Part shown: piece after piece, positions 36,694 through 47,904 of the stretch | Numbering within the stretch: the first letter of the stretch is position 1 | How the letters are laid out: each line of letters starts with the position of its first letter | DNA from: Phoronis australis | Lineage: Eukaryota; Phoronida; Phoronidae | Length of the DNA: 64,000 nt | Reading direction: 5' to 3' | Assembly (NCBI GenBank): GCA_002633005.1 | Contig: NMRA01000070.1 | Location: 991,039 to 1,055,038 of the forward strand | Program-made: the position numbers and the translations under genes | The notes under the pieces: model-generated | What the model was told of the DNA's origin: nothing | Databases searched by the model: none | Seen by the model: the letters and a program-made list of their open reading frames with translations, nothing else

Positions 36694-37475
36694 ATGCGCC
36701 CACATATTTATATGTGGATGCATTATGCCGTCATCTCCGTCCGTCCGTCCGTCTGTCTGTCCGGCGTCCGCTGCTCTATCTCCAAAACGCCTTGACACAT
36801 GTTCATGAAATTTTACACATAGGTTTCATTCATGAATGGGGCGGCATGAGCGAACTTTCGGAAGGACCCGACTACCGGTGTGCCCCCTAGTGGCAATTTT
36901 ACTTTTTTACGCTTACCTTTGTATCTTCAAAGTCCTGAACGGAAATTTGGTATGTAGGCACCTATTAGTGAGATGACGCTATCCGCTCGTTTTTGGATGG
37001 ATTTGACCTAGTTTGCGCCACCTAGTGGCCATTTTTACTGTTTTCGAGACCGTTTTTTTTTTGCGTCCACCCCGCTGTCAACCAAACCGCTGAAAGGATG
37101 ATTGTAAAAATTGGCATGTACATGTATGTGCTTACTATGAAGAGGACGGTTGACGATGATTTTCCGACGATTTCGACAACTGTGGCGCCTCCTAGTGGCA
37201 GTTTTGTTGTTTTTGCGACAATGACTGTATCTCCTAAACCGTTAGCAGGATCTTTACAAAATTTATTAAGTATATTTATGTGATGTTAACAACGGACGAC
37301 GACAACCTTTGGACACATCCGACTACCGGTGTGCCCCCTAGTGGCAATCTACGTTTAACTCAGGATCTTCAAAAGATCCTCAACAGATTTTCATATTTTT
37401 TTTAATGTAGGCATCTATTGGTGTGATGACGCTATCTTCTTGTTTTCGGATGGAATTGAGGTATTTTGCACCACC
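36694..37475 (+). repeat. repeat G, copy 1 (right-truncated)
   Basis: Starts ATGCGCCCACATATTTATAT and continues through a (CCGT)n/(CTGT)n tract into a modular sequence in which CCTAGTGGCA or CCTAGTGGCC recurs at about 36886, 37021, 37191 and 37337. It matches 53689-54822 in reverse complement. The right part is cut off by the THAP element at about 37476. Non-coding. Confidence 0.75.
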
Positions 37476-37478
37476 TAA

Positions 37479-38805
37479 AGGCGAAGGCAACCTTTTTTCA
37501 TGTCACTTTTAGCAAAACTAATGTCGTTGATTATCTCAGACACATTTTTCACTTAATTACAGCTTTTCGTAATTTAATTATTTTCGCGTCCTCTACTCCG
37601 GAAGTTTTGGGAGGCAAGAGTTTCGCGCCAATTTCTTTCCATTATAGGCTGACTGAGAGCTGTCGCGTCAGTCATTAGTCTACCTCGGTTGTGATAAGTT
37701 CGGTCGTATTTTGCTTTTGTTTACAAGTCAGTCAACATTCCACGCTGTTGCTAGGTTTTATCATTATCGTCTCACACGCGCTTGTGGGTACATTGCGTCG
37801 CTTTCCGAAGGATGACACACTTCGCCGTACTTGGCTAGCTCGTTCATGTGAAGAACGCAGCGCTACGCGTCCACGCAACGTACAAAGCAGTGGAGGGTTA
37901 CCGAGTGTGTGGCAAGCATTTTCTGCCGTCAGACTATGACAGAGACATGTACGCTGAATTGATGAAGGTCCCTGCGAAACAACGCCTGAAGAAGGGTATC
38001 ATACTGTCGCTGTTGATTCCCGGCAGTGCCCCGTCGTCAACCCCGTGAAGTGCGTTTTTGAAGCGAGAAGCCTCGCGAGCTGTGGCCATTATATACAGTG
38101 ACTAGTGGCACTTCATCTACTGTCACCCGTGCCTCCGAACGTACCCCATTGCGTGCAATTCCCGGAACTAGCAGTGATTCGCCCTGTGCTGTTGTCTCTA
38201 GTCCAGAGCTTGTAAGCAGCCCTGCAGCGATGTTGAGTAGTGGGAGTGAATACAGGCCCAGTTCGACACCCAGTGAAGAGGACAGTTCGTCATCCAATAA
38301 ACAGATCGGTGAGCCTAAGTTTGATAAGTTTATTGTGGACTTGTATTGGAGCTATTTGAAAGGTGCCAGGTATGTGGCGAGTGAGTCACACGGCGGGATG
38401 TAGGCCTAAGCAGTTTGGGTGCTCAGATTAGCCTCCAGTGGAAGTGTGTCGCGGGACACTCGGGCAAGTGGGACAGTTCCTCCTCTGAACGTGAGACGAT
38501 AATGAGTACACCCCAGTACGCAGCAACAGCGCGGTACATGTATGTTGACTGACTCGTAAGCAAAAGCAAATGACGACCGAACTTATCACAACCGAGGTAG
38601 AATAATGACTGACTCGACTGCTCTCACAGTCGGACTATAAGAAAAGAATGGCGCGAAATTCTTGCCTCCCCAAACGTCACTTCCGGTGTAGACGACGAGT
38701 ATTCAATTAAATTACGAAAAGCACTAAATAAGTGAAAAATATGTCTGGGATAATCAACGAACCTTATTTTTGCTAAAAATGACATGAAAAAGGTTGCCTT
38801 CGCCT
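37479..38805 (+). mobile_element. second THAP-bearing TIR element
   Basis: A 1.3-kb element with long terminal inverted repeats of about 285 bp (left to about 37756, right from about 38519). Outer ends are AGGCGAAGGCAACC and GGTTGCCTTCGCCT; shared inner landmarks include CTACCTCGGTTGTGATAAGT and ACTTATCACAACCGAGGTAG. The right end is followed by TTAA (38806-38809) and the left preceded by CTAA, possibly a decayed TTAA target duplication. The interior encodes a broken THAP domain and a Ser-rich linker. Confidence 0.75.
37786..38403 (+). pseudogene. frameshifted THAP-domain transposase remnant
   Basis: Frame one gives RRFPKDDTLRRTWLARSC (37798-37851), the core of a THAP zinc finger. The next frame continues with YRVCGKHFLPSDYDRDMY and KQRLKKGIIL (to about 38012), holding the third and fourth zinc ligands and the closing part of the domain. 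The first two cysteines are not visible. A third open piece (38098-38403) is a Ser/Pro-rich linker with SSGSEYRPSSTPSEEDSSSS and PKFDKFIVDLYW, a layout I associate with THAP-carrying transposases. At least two frame changes make it non-functional. The catalytic domain is missing, as in non-autonomous deletion derivatives. Confidence 0.65.
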
Positions 38806-39019
38806 TTAATTACAGGGGTTAATTAATAAACTCAACATTTCCCTACGCTCTTGCTGTTTTATTTTTTGCGGTAGCCAAGGGGGGCAGCCCCCCCCCCCCC
38901 TAAATCCGCCTATGTGATATCAGACATTACTCTTTTAATGTGAAAACTAAGAATGTATTTAAAATATCGTATAGCACACAAAGTGTATAGATGTATTTAC
39001 AAAAGTTGCATCATAAATG

Positions 39020-39530
39020 TACATACTGAGGTAGAAAGCCAGCTAGCTGTATAAAGACTATCGTCAACATACAGCTAGGTAGCCGCGTGTAGACTGCTCC
39101 GTCGGACACCGAAATTTCACTGACATAATCCAGGTGCTCAGCTCGTCACGTCGTCGTGAAACTTAGAGCTAACAACCTGCAGGGGTGCATCTGGGAATGA
39201 ACCGACATTCACCTTGCTTGTTACAGCCGTTGATAGTGGTAATTCTCCGCCTTTTGTAACGAAGGAAAATCTGTCGTCGTTTTGAAAACAGTGCTTACTC
39301 GTGACACGCGCACGTTCCCGCCATTTCCTAAAATTTTGCGATATCTCTCGAGAGTTTATTCTGAAATTGGGCTTTCTGGTATTAAAATAGTAAAAACTTG
39401 GAACGAAATGAAACCACTTTCGATTTTTACATGTACGCAACCTCACAGTTGATTGAAGATCATGGAAATTGGCCAATAGGTGACGCAATGGCAATTACCA
39501 GCAATACGTAAACTAGGTCATCCGCCATGA
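39020..39530 (+). repeat. foldback-family arm, partial copy (left type)
   Basis: Homologous to the left arm at 17330-17840 in the same orientation: AGCCAGCTAGCTGTATAAAGACTATCGTC, CGACATTCACCTTGC, GCCTTTTGTAACGAAGGAAA, and TTCTGGTATTAAAATAGTAAAAACTTGG. It pairs in inverted orientation with 42110-43290. Non-coding. Confidence 0.6.
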
Positions 39531-39644
39531 AGTTCTCTGAGTAAGCTAGGTCATCGCTTATGCACCAGTCAGCGCTTCAGACTCTGCGTGTCCAATGGAG
39601 AGAAGCACCAAAAAGGTTGTTCTTGATTTTTTGGCTCAAAGTCA

Positions 39645-39790
39645 GTGGCGAATTTAGAGGGGGGCCAAGGCGGCCTTGGCCCCCTAAAATTCTACCAGTT
39701 TACGCTGGGGAGTGCGAACGTCTGTCGGGCAAACTCCTGGCTAATACTCTGCCATGCCCCCCACAACTCAAAATCCTGGATCCGCCCCTA
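39645..39790. mobile_element. short hAT-like MITE, inverted copy
   Basis: CAGTGGCGAATTTAGAGGGG at the left and CTCAAAATCCTGGATCCGCC at the right; the reverse complement of the 11146-11295 element with substitutions (shared TAATACTCTG/GGCAGACTATT region and CCCC blocks). Confidence 0.65.
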
Positions 39791-40864
39791 AAAGTAGCCC
39801 AAAATAACCAAAAGTTCAAATATGTTCCGTCAAAAAGGAAAGACAAAACATATCTTCAAAGATGTCTGGCTAATATCAAGGGTCACCAGTCGTAAGCAAG
39901 TCAAAGTGGTACTTTTTACCCCTTGCCTTATCTCGCACTACCTCAGTCGACTAGTTTTCGCAATGCAACAGTACAATTCTCATAAATTCAACTGATGATG
40001 ACTACTTTCAATTTAAAATCATGCCTGTAATAATCTAAAACAAATTAATACTAGGTACACAAACATTTTCTGAGAAGTGGAGTATAAACAGCTCCGGTAT
40101 TAGAGTTTTTCCAGTAGTTACCCTGGTTTAGTTCCTGATTTTAGCTCCCATAGGCCGGTCAAGGGCCAATCGCTGCTACACGCACCACTAGAAGTATTGC
40201 GATCAAACTGTTATATAAAAAACACACATCCATTAGTATATTGGTGTGAACATTATAAGTGATTTAACCAAAAACTTCGAATTAACTAGACCCAGTGGTG
40301 ATAGTCTAGGATAAACTCAACTGATATCAAAAGGCTAAAATTGGCAATTTTTGCCACTCCATGTTAAATACAATTTTTTGTCTAAATTTCTTCAAACTCC
40401 TACATTTCATTCTTGTTTATACTGAAATCTGTTGGGGCTATCGGTAACTAATCGCACATGAAAGGCTCGGTCGAAAATTATCGTTTTCTCACATGCACTT
40501 TCGGGTTTTCAGCTGCAATTACACTGATCGAAGTGACAAAATAAACCGAAATTTTAACCATACCATGGTAAACATAACATTTCTTCCGATTTTGCTGAAA
40601 CTTGGCCACTTTTTTAATAGAGCACCTATCTAAGTTATGTGCTATCGGCAAATGCGATTGGTTCATAAATAAGACCCCCTCGCTGTGTTTTCTGCGAATC
40701 CCATGTATCCTGGAGGGGCTAACTGAGTGATTTTCGCGCATGCGCAGTTCACGGTTTCAATAGTGCTGGTAATGCGACCAAAATTTATAATAACTCAAGA
40801 ACGCCAATTTTCCAACACCTGGGTAAATAATTTAGTTTACTCAAGGAAGACATAACAATTTTAT
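39791..40864. other. non-coding
   Basis: Nothing recognised on either strand. Confidence 0.4.
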
Positions 40865-41160
40865 TAGGCATCATTAATTTTGGCGGCGACAGGCCCGATG
40901 AATTATGTACGCGACAGAAGCCGGAGGGAGTGAAATCAAGCCGACCGACTGACGTCACCAAGGCTAGTCCGAAACTGACCACCCTCCCTCCGCGTCCGCA
41001 AAAAACGACCCGAGAGAAAAAATAGAACACCTCGAATCTAAGTAGGGAGCCAGTGCAATACCTGGCACCAAAGCAGTGCCGAAACGGGCGCAACGAAGGT
41101 TTGTCGTTGAGCGGGGGAGACGGATTTTGTACCAAAAGATGCATTTTATATATAATAGAT
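40865..41160 (+). repeat. dispersed repeat E, copy 1
   Basis: About 300 bp, directly homologous to 47905-48225: GGCGGCGACAGG, then GGAGGGAGTGAAATCAAGCCGAC, GACTGACGTCACC, CCTCCCTCCGCGTCCGC and the AT-rich tail. Moderately GC-rich for the region. The overlapping open frames do not persist in the other copy, so non-coding. Confidence 0.65.
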
Positions 41161-42109
41161 GTTTATGGACTTAATGACACTGTTAACCTATTTTATTCAC
41201 ATACCTGTAGCAGATTAACTCTGTAATCCTATTGTTAAGACTTGATTTATGTTTAGGCTACAAACATCCCAGCCCAAGCTTCTTCCCCATTGTTTAGTTT
41301 TGTTTTTGGTGCACATTCTGATTGGTTCAATAGGTTCACTTGCAAGTTACATGCAATATTTTTATACTACCACACCAGAAGCTTTTTTTAATACAACATG
41401 TCCAGCACGTGTGTTTTTATCTACGAACCACCTCGGGTTTTTGTCCTTGAACAATAAAACCCCACAGAGTCGCCTACTGCTTCGCCCCAGTCCTGTAGTC
41501 GCCACATATTTCTTGCACCCGCAACCCTCTTTTGGTGCTCGGTAGCAACTGGCGTAGGCCTTTTCAGGAGGGGAAGCACAATTGGCCATGATACCCCTTC
41601 CGTTCATTTCTAATTAAGACTTCCCCGACCAAAACTGAATCAACTAGAATTCCGTGTTCCCTCTCCATTCGTTGCAGAGGACCGGAATAAAGTGAGCCTG
41701 TGAGTCACACGTTTGCGTTTGCGTTTAACCCGTAGCCGAAGGTCTATACCAGCTCGATATAACATGTACGTTAAACGCAGATGACACCCTTCATTTCCGG
41801 CAGTTTTTGACCGGCCCTTGAAGCTCCCTGGGTCATTATATGAACGCCAGTTTCCAGTGCCGGCGTTACCACATGACACACAGGGGACTTTCCGGGGGCT
41901 GCCACCAGTACAGTGGCCCCCACGCCGATTAATTACATAGCAAAAAGTTGAGTGATACAAATTTAATTGGCTCAGTGCCAGTGTGAAAGAAAAAATGCAC
42001 CCATCCCCTCTCCTGTAAAACATGTTCTACTTGGATACTCCATTCCTGCAGAATAATGGCCTGGGTTTCAATTACATACAGGTAGGACATTATTAACTAC
42101 CACTGCGGA
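41161..42109. other. non-coding
   Basis: Overlapping open frames at 41249-41607 and 41640-42023 have no recognisable motif. No repeat family was identified inside the window. Confidence 0.35.
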
Positions 42110-43290
42110 TTGGTGTTATTAAAGGTACTCTTCCTTAAGTATACTAAATTATTTATCAGAGCTCAGCAACTGAAAATTGTCGTTCTGCCGCTATTCTAAA
42201 ATTGTGATGGGCAGCTTTCATTGGATAGTTTTTACCTCGATTCTTCAATCAGCGAAGCTGCCTGCATGGCACAACAAATTATCGGGAGTGATTTCATTTG
42301 ATTACTTGTTTTTAGTATTTTAATACCACCAGACCGAATTTTATAACAAATTTTGGTGCTGCGAAGCTGTCAACATCTTCCAAAAGACGTCGAAATTTTT
42401 AGGAAATGGCGTGTGCGCGTGTCACGAGCGCGGAAGTCTTCTATGTTACAAAAGGCAAAGAATAATGCAAGAAAATGACGCTTATTACTTTGTTTTTCAC
42501 TCAAGCGACTGCAACGAGCAGGTTCTCGCTGGTTCCCTGCGTGCTTAGCCCAGCCAGCACGCAGGTATCACGCAGTGGCACGCGCTTTAGCATTGGTCGA
42601 TGTAATCTTGGCAGTCATTGGTTAGCTTTACAACACCGTGAAAAGAATGACAGACTGTGAATGATTTTAGCCTTGTCATGCAAGTGGCGTCGCAGCAACT
42701 ATTTCGTGTGTGCAGTGATGTTTAATAGCCGCGTGCTTGAAGCACATACATGCACAATAAACACATATTACCAGTGTGTTATTCATACTGTATAAGGACA
42801 CTATCGTAAACAAAAGTCATCGACAGTAGAAAGATGCATTCCGAAAAGGCTCAATCACAATTTCTAGGCTTCACATTTCCTGAACATGATTTTAAGCACC
42901 AGTTTGTCTGTACAACAGACCACATTTACACTTCAGTCCATCAGCCATGCCAGTTTGTTTGCGCAAAGCGCTGCCTGTTGACGAATCGACTAGCCAATCA
43001 GAAACGCCGGTGTAAAAAAATTTACAGAGGAAATTTAAGTGATACCTGCGTGCTGGCGCGGCTACCGCCCCACCTAGCGGCACGCAGGGAACCAGCGAGC
43101 GAGCAGGTTGAGCGTTGATTGACCCAGTTTTTGCATGCACCTCCGCGGTCGTTAACTCTACATGTTGATTAAGACTCACGACAAGATGGACGAGCAGAAC
43201 GACCCGAGCTGTAGCAAATTTCGGGGTCTTACGGCACTCAGTGCTACCAAGTTGTATTTCGACAATAATCTACACAGCTAGCTGTATGGC
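42110..43290 (-). repeat. foldback-family arm with nested MITE (right type)
   Basis: Same orientation as the right arm at about 20470-21120: ACTCTTCCTTAAGTATACTAAATT, TTTTTAGTATTTTAATACCA, TGTTACAAAAGGC and, after the nested MITE, CTACATGTTGATTAAGACTC and ACACAGCTAGCTGTATGGCC. The MITE at 42525-43099 splits it. Non-coding. Confidence 0.6.
42525..43099. mobile_element. MITE with 10-bp target-site duplication
   Basis: A 575-bp element starting CTCGCTGGTTCCCTGCGTGC and ending with its exact complement GCACGCAGGGAACCAGCGAG (20-bp perfect inverted repeats), followed internally by a second inverted block (AGCACGCAGGTATCAC / GTGATACCTGCGTGCT). It is flanked by CGAGCAGGTT at 42515-42524 and 43100-43109. 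The 9-10-bp duplication suggests a Mutator-like class, by inference. The open frames inside are not conserved proteins. Confidence 0.88.
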
Positions 43291-43503
43291 CAATTACGTC
43301 AGAACACGCAGTATCATACAAAGGCATTATTTTTTAACTAAATTTTGTCCGGTGGCCATGCTGGGTCTCACCCTTTCTGTGGCGCACAATAGATTTCGGT
43401 GGATTAATCGGCTTTTGCGTTCCTGTATAGCCCCATTGGATGACCTGTGTCAATTACTAGTAACGAATCTTTTTCTATTATTCAATGTAGTATACACCGG
43501 TGA

Positions 43504-44277
43504 CCTAAAGTCGTGAATATAAGCATAATAAGCAGTTGATTGTCATACTACCCAATGTCCGTTTGCAACTGCTCATGTGATGTCATGGACATATATCAGC
43601 CTTCACAAATATACGTGTTTTGACAATCTTAATCCTTGTTTGTATCCGTAAGCAGAGTTTTAAATCAGTCGCTGATATCGCCGGCCATTTTAAATGAGGC
43701 CCTAAAGTCGTGAACGTTTCGTTTAGACGTAGTTGCACGAAGTATGACCACACAAGTCAACTATAGGGCTTACAGTTACTCTAGATGACATAAAAATACA
43801 TCGCATTGTTTATTAATTCAGTTTCAAATGAAATAAATTGTTATATGTTTTGCACCCAACTTTGATGTGCACAGACGTTTTCAATGAGGTTGTTCACGTA
43901 AAACGCTAAGAACCCAGCATCCAATATCGCTCTGTATTTTATTGTTTTGACCTTACGACACTTGATCGACCCTGGGACATTTTGATACATTGTTCAAGCT
44001 ACCCCTGGAGCGCGTGTTTGAGTAAATCTGAACTATAAATATTTTCGAAAATATATCCCAAAAACGCACAAAAAGTGAATTAGTGAAATATGCTGTTTTT
44101 AAGATACATTTGGAAAAAGAAGCCACTCACTCATTGTTTGTTATCATATTGTGAATACGAACACGTCCGGGTATTCGTAAGCAGACGAACGCTGGAAACG
44201 CCAACGCCAGATGTCGCAGGACCGCGCAGAAGAGGAAATAAGATCGTTCACGACTTTAGGGCACTCACGACTTTAGG
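43504..44277. mobile_element. TIR element with doubled termini
   Basis: Outer inverted ends CCTAAAGTCGTGA (43504-43516) and TCACGACTTTAGG (44265-44277), and an inner perfect 18-bp pair GCCCTAAAGTCGTGAACG (43699-43716) and its complement (44245-44262). The part at about 43950-44240 is distantly similar to 14059-14340. No coding sequence recognised. Confidence 0.6.
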
Positions 44278-44511
44278 ACCTCTGACGGTAATAGGTAGGG
44301 TACGGATCACACAATTTCCCAATACAATAAATTTTTTGTTTAGCAAGGACTAGTTTTGGTGTCAACTTACAGCGCTGATTTGTACAAAGGTAATTTAACA
44401 TTCGAAAAAACAAGTAGAGGCTATGATTCATTTAGAGTACAAAACAGTTCAAGACCTTTCCAGCGCTCCATAAATTTACCATTTTTACTTCAATTCGTTT
44501 ACGTATGTACA

Positions 44512-44815
44512 TAGACGGATTAAGGGTGGCCTGGCCCCTCCCTCCGTGGCTGCCGCCAAAAATAAAACAGGAAGACAGTAAGAGCGTGAAAAACGACTTA
44601 CCAATTAACCCCAGTAATGACAAAGCGGCTTAAATAAGGTGTAGGAAGCTTATCCCCGTTTTTTTTTAGTCGTGCCGCTGCATTTGTGCAAGGAGGTCCA
44701 CATTCTCAGAAGTCCAAGCCCTCCTTCATTTCAGGCTGACTGCGCGCATGCAGTCGTGCTTTACGCGATTTCCCGAAACACAGTGTTGCCCCCCCGCCTT
44801 ATGGTATCCGCCACT
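44512..44815. mobile_element. hAT-like MITE
   Basis: Left GACGGATTAAGGGTGGCC and right GCCTTATGGTATCCGCCACTG are imperfect inverted repeats with the (CAGTG)GCGGAT terminus of the other short elements here, enclosing C- and G-rich ends. Non-coding. Confidence 0.55.
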
Positions 44816-44879
44816 GATATATACCGTTCAGTGGAAATGTACAATGCAATTTCCTTTTTAAACAGTGCAAGGAAGGGAT

Positions 44880-47577
44880 ATTTGCACTTCAATCTTTGTT
44901 TATAAATGTGGTACTTGCCGAGGCAAAGAACCAAACTTTGTAAAACCGCTTCCACCTGAACACTTAACAGAACTGATTGTAGTCCAGCAGAATCTTCGAA
45001 CCAGTTATTTACATAAGTTCAAAACTGCTTAGTAACGTTACAAGACCAGTACACATATACAGTAGATTTAATTTCATCTAAGCAAAATGTGCACAATGAG
45101 CTATCAATTACGCCAAACTTGTTTAAAAATTTATAACAGCCTATAATCATGTTCTATGAACCAGCCTAAACTAAAACCATCTCAGAGAAACATCTTCGGT
45201 GAATGAATAGATGTAAGAAAAAACATTGTACCACCATTCTGCGTTATAAGGGAGATTTAATTTTTCACTTCACATCATGTGACACTTTGTTTTCCAGATT
45301 TTTGGGAGACAATAAGGTGGTAAATTTTACTTACTCCTTTAACATCTCAGAAAATAACTTCAATGCACCGTCGACGACACGGTAAATTACTTGATGCTTT
45401 CCCTCTCTGAGATGACTCTAGTTAGCATATAATGAGCTTCGTAGATCATAAAATAAAGTTACCTGAGGGGCAACGTCAAATTTCTCTATAATCTCCCCAT
45501 TATTAAGGAAACAACCTTCAGAATTAAGTAAGTAGTGTACATGAGTTTTTGAAACCATTGTTTATAGAAAGCAGGCTTGTTACCGGTATCTATTAGTATA
45601 TTTGAATTAAACCTTAGAGGCTGATGAATACCATCGTTTTCGGGAACTAACAATCTGAATTCATGACCTCATTGAAAGGCCTCCTTCTAAAACACATTAG
45701 AAGTTATTTGTGACATCTTTGTAAAATAGAAATCCCCGAGCAGTAAGTAATTCTTTGAAACTCTTGATGTCACACCATTTGCTAAAACTGCCCATGGGCT
45801 TGTAGTACTTTGACAAAGTAGTCTACGAAACCAAGTTAATTTCATAAAAAGTTACGTCAATCGTTCTGGCTCCACCAACATTGTACTCTTGAGCCATAAC
45901 CTTACAACAATTTTTCCGTTTTACCGTTCCATATAAAACAGTAGAACATTTTGTTTAGCTGCTTCAGGAAGGCCTCTGAAGGTGACAGGAGAATTGTAGA
46001 AAGATGAATAAGTTTTGGCATAATTATCGATTTCACAACTTTTATTCTTCCAAAAAGTGTCAAGTTTCTTTTTCCGCACATGTCTGTAGCCTTCTTTATG
46101 TCACCAAGCTTGCTGTTAAAATTAATGTCTGCAATTTTATTTAAATCACTGGAGAATTGAATACCCAGTAAAGTGAATTTTGATTTTGCCAATTTCAGTT
46201 TTACGTCACAACACATTTTTGATAGCTACTGATGCTGAGTTGTCAAATGTTCTCTTGAACTTTCTCTCTTATCCATATCCATAGTCTTTCATTTCTCGAC
46301 TGTCCCCGGCCCCAAGCCTATGTCGGTTGCCATGGCTTAACCCTGAAGCTTGCAATTTTTTTTAGGGGGGGTCACGGGCCCCTCCGGCCCCCGCTTCCTA
46401 CGGCCCTGCGATCCAACCCGGATACCCGTAACACTGTTGTCTAGTCCAAAGAGTCAGCCCTTGGTAATTTCTGCACGTAGAATAAAAAGGTATGGCAATA
46501 ACGGACCACCTTGCCTGCAACCACGCCGTATTCCGAAAAAGTTAAATGTGATACCGTTTTGTATAACACATTGCATTGCCCCTCTGTTTGGTACATGGAC
46601 CCATTTTTTTCGTTGAGTGACCAAAATTGAAGAAATTTAGACCTTTATTAATGAAAGACCAAGACCAGTAGTCAAACGCCTTTTCAAAGTCCACCAGTAC
46701 AAGCAAACCCGGTTTATTAAATTGTTCAGTAAACTGCATCAAGTCATACATGTAAGTCTACCTTGTATTTTCTGCTATAAAACGCCCAGAGAGAAAACCT
46801 TTTCGCTCAGGGTCTATTAACTTTTGTATACAAGACGACAAATGTTTGTAACTGATATTCTAAAGAGAAATAGGCCTCCAAATTTTTATATTATTTCTCG
46901 GTTAATTCCCATTGGGTACGATGGTAATAATCCCCTGGAGATGGGAGTTTGGAAGAAAGCCTCTTCTGAAACTATAATACATATAGTTCGCTTTAGTAAG
47001 ATACCTCGCTAGGTCGTTCCAGAAAAATTTATAAAATTCCGGGGTGAAAACGTTCGGACCTGAACCTTTATTATTTTTCACGTGCTTCAATGAATTAAGC
47101 CCCGCCCCTTCTGAGATTTCTGACTCGAGTGAGTTGCTTTCAGCTTCACTTAATTTAGGAATTTTCGTGCTCGGTATGGCGCCATTCAAATTAACTTTGT
47201 CTGGTAATCCGTCTTTAAATAAATCAGTTCTTCATAAAATTGACTTATTCCTTTCAAAAGATCTTTTTGATCCTCAGTTGTTTCACCACTCACCGTTACC
47301 AATTCAGTAACATTCTTATTGATAAAAGTATATTTTTCTTGATTACAAAAAGGTTTTTCACCTGCCAGCGCCCACCAAGCCTTTGCTCTTACCATCACCC
47401 CTTTTATTTCCTCAGCTCTCATTGATTCGAGTTCATCCTGCAGATCAGACAACCTTGTGTCCAATTCAACGGATGGGGTACTTTGATTTTGGGAGGTAGT
47501 GAAATTAATGAGAGGTTCAATCTCTTTTCGCTTGTTATGATTCTTCTGATAACTATAGGAAATAGTACGGTAACAAA
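44880..47577 (-). pseudogene. degraded non-LTR retrotransposon (LINE), catalytic core lost
   Basis: Several minus-strand frames align in order with the LINE at 56819-60048. About 47577-47186 is the linker before the reverse transcriptase (AKAWWALAGEKP, INKNVTELV); 47189-46902 has NNKGSGPNVFTPEFYKFF; 46751-46542 has LVDFEKAFDYWSW (palm motif A); about 46570-46450 encodes RGCRQGGPLLPYLFIL (motif B); 46216-45902 is the thumb region with FTLLGIQFS and GRIKVVKSIIMPKL. The segment that should carry the YADD active site is replaced by an unrelated repeat (46235-46440). The tail to about 44880 matches the other LINE's 3' part (GTGGTACTTGCC). Multiple frameshifts make it inactive. Confidence 0.8.
46235..46420 (-). 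mobile_element. short repeat inserted in the degraded LINE
   Basis: Reverse complement of 51205-51372: shared GGACAGTCGAGAAA, GATAAGAGAGAAA and CAAGAGAACATTT. One end reads CAGGGCCGTAGGAAGCGGGG on the minus strand, resembling hAT-type termini. Confidence 0.55.
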
Positions 47578-47904
47578 TCTTAGTCGGTCATCTTCAGCAT
47601 CCGGTGGTCCTGTTTTGTGGTGATGTTTTTAGGTTTGTCGGTCCCCATTTCTGGTGCTGCGGTCCCATGGCCCGAAGGTAATGCTTGGGCGTGTCGGTGC
47701 CATTTGGAAGACCGGCGGTCATGTTCTTTCTCACCGTTTGTAAACATTCGGGTGTACCCGTGTAACATCACGTAGATGGAAATAAAATTTCAACGAAGAG
47801 TGCAACGATTTTCGTGCGACAAAACACGGGAGAATGGTGACAAAACAAAACACGGGCGAGATGTACATGTAGCAAAACATAGGCGATAATTGCCGCTAAG
47901 CTGA
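47578..47904. other. non-coding or LINE upstream remnant
   Basis: A minus-strand frame of about 60 codons (47580-47771) directly upstream of the LINE remnant shows no motif. It may be an older part of the element. Confidence 0.3.

Larger units (their letters stand above)
36361..38913. mobile_element. hAT-like element B with nested insertions
   Basis: Left end TGGCGGATCTAAGATATCAC and right end TAAATCCGCCTATG match element A (26551-27523), as do the first 330 bp and the last about 90 bp (AACTCAACATTTCCCTACGC). Between them lie unrelated sequences: a piece of repeat G (36694-37475) and a THAP-bearing TIR element (37479-38805). The original element was thus split by at least two later insertions, with loss of some of its interior. 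Confidence 0.65.

Noticed and set aside
40785-41144. 119-codon minus-strand frame
   Set aside because: Lies within repeat E, and the frame is not kept in the copy at 47905-48225.
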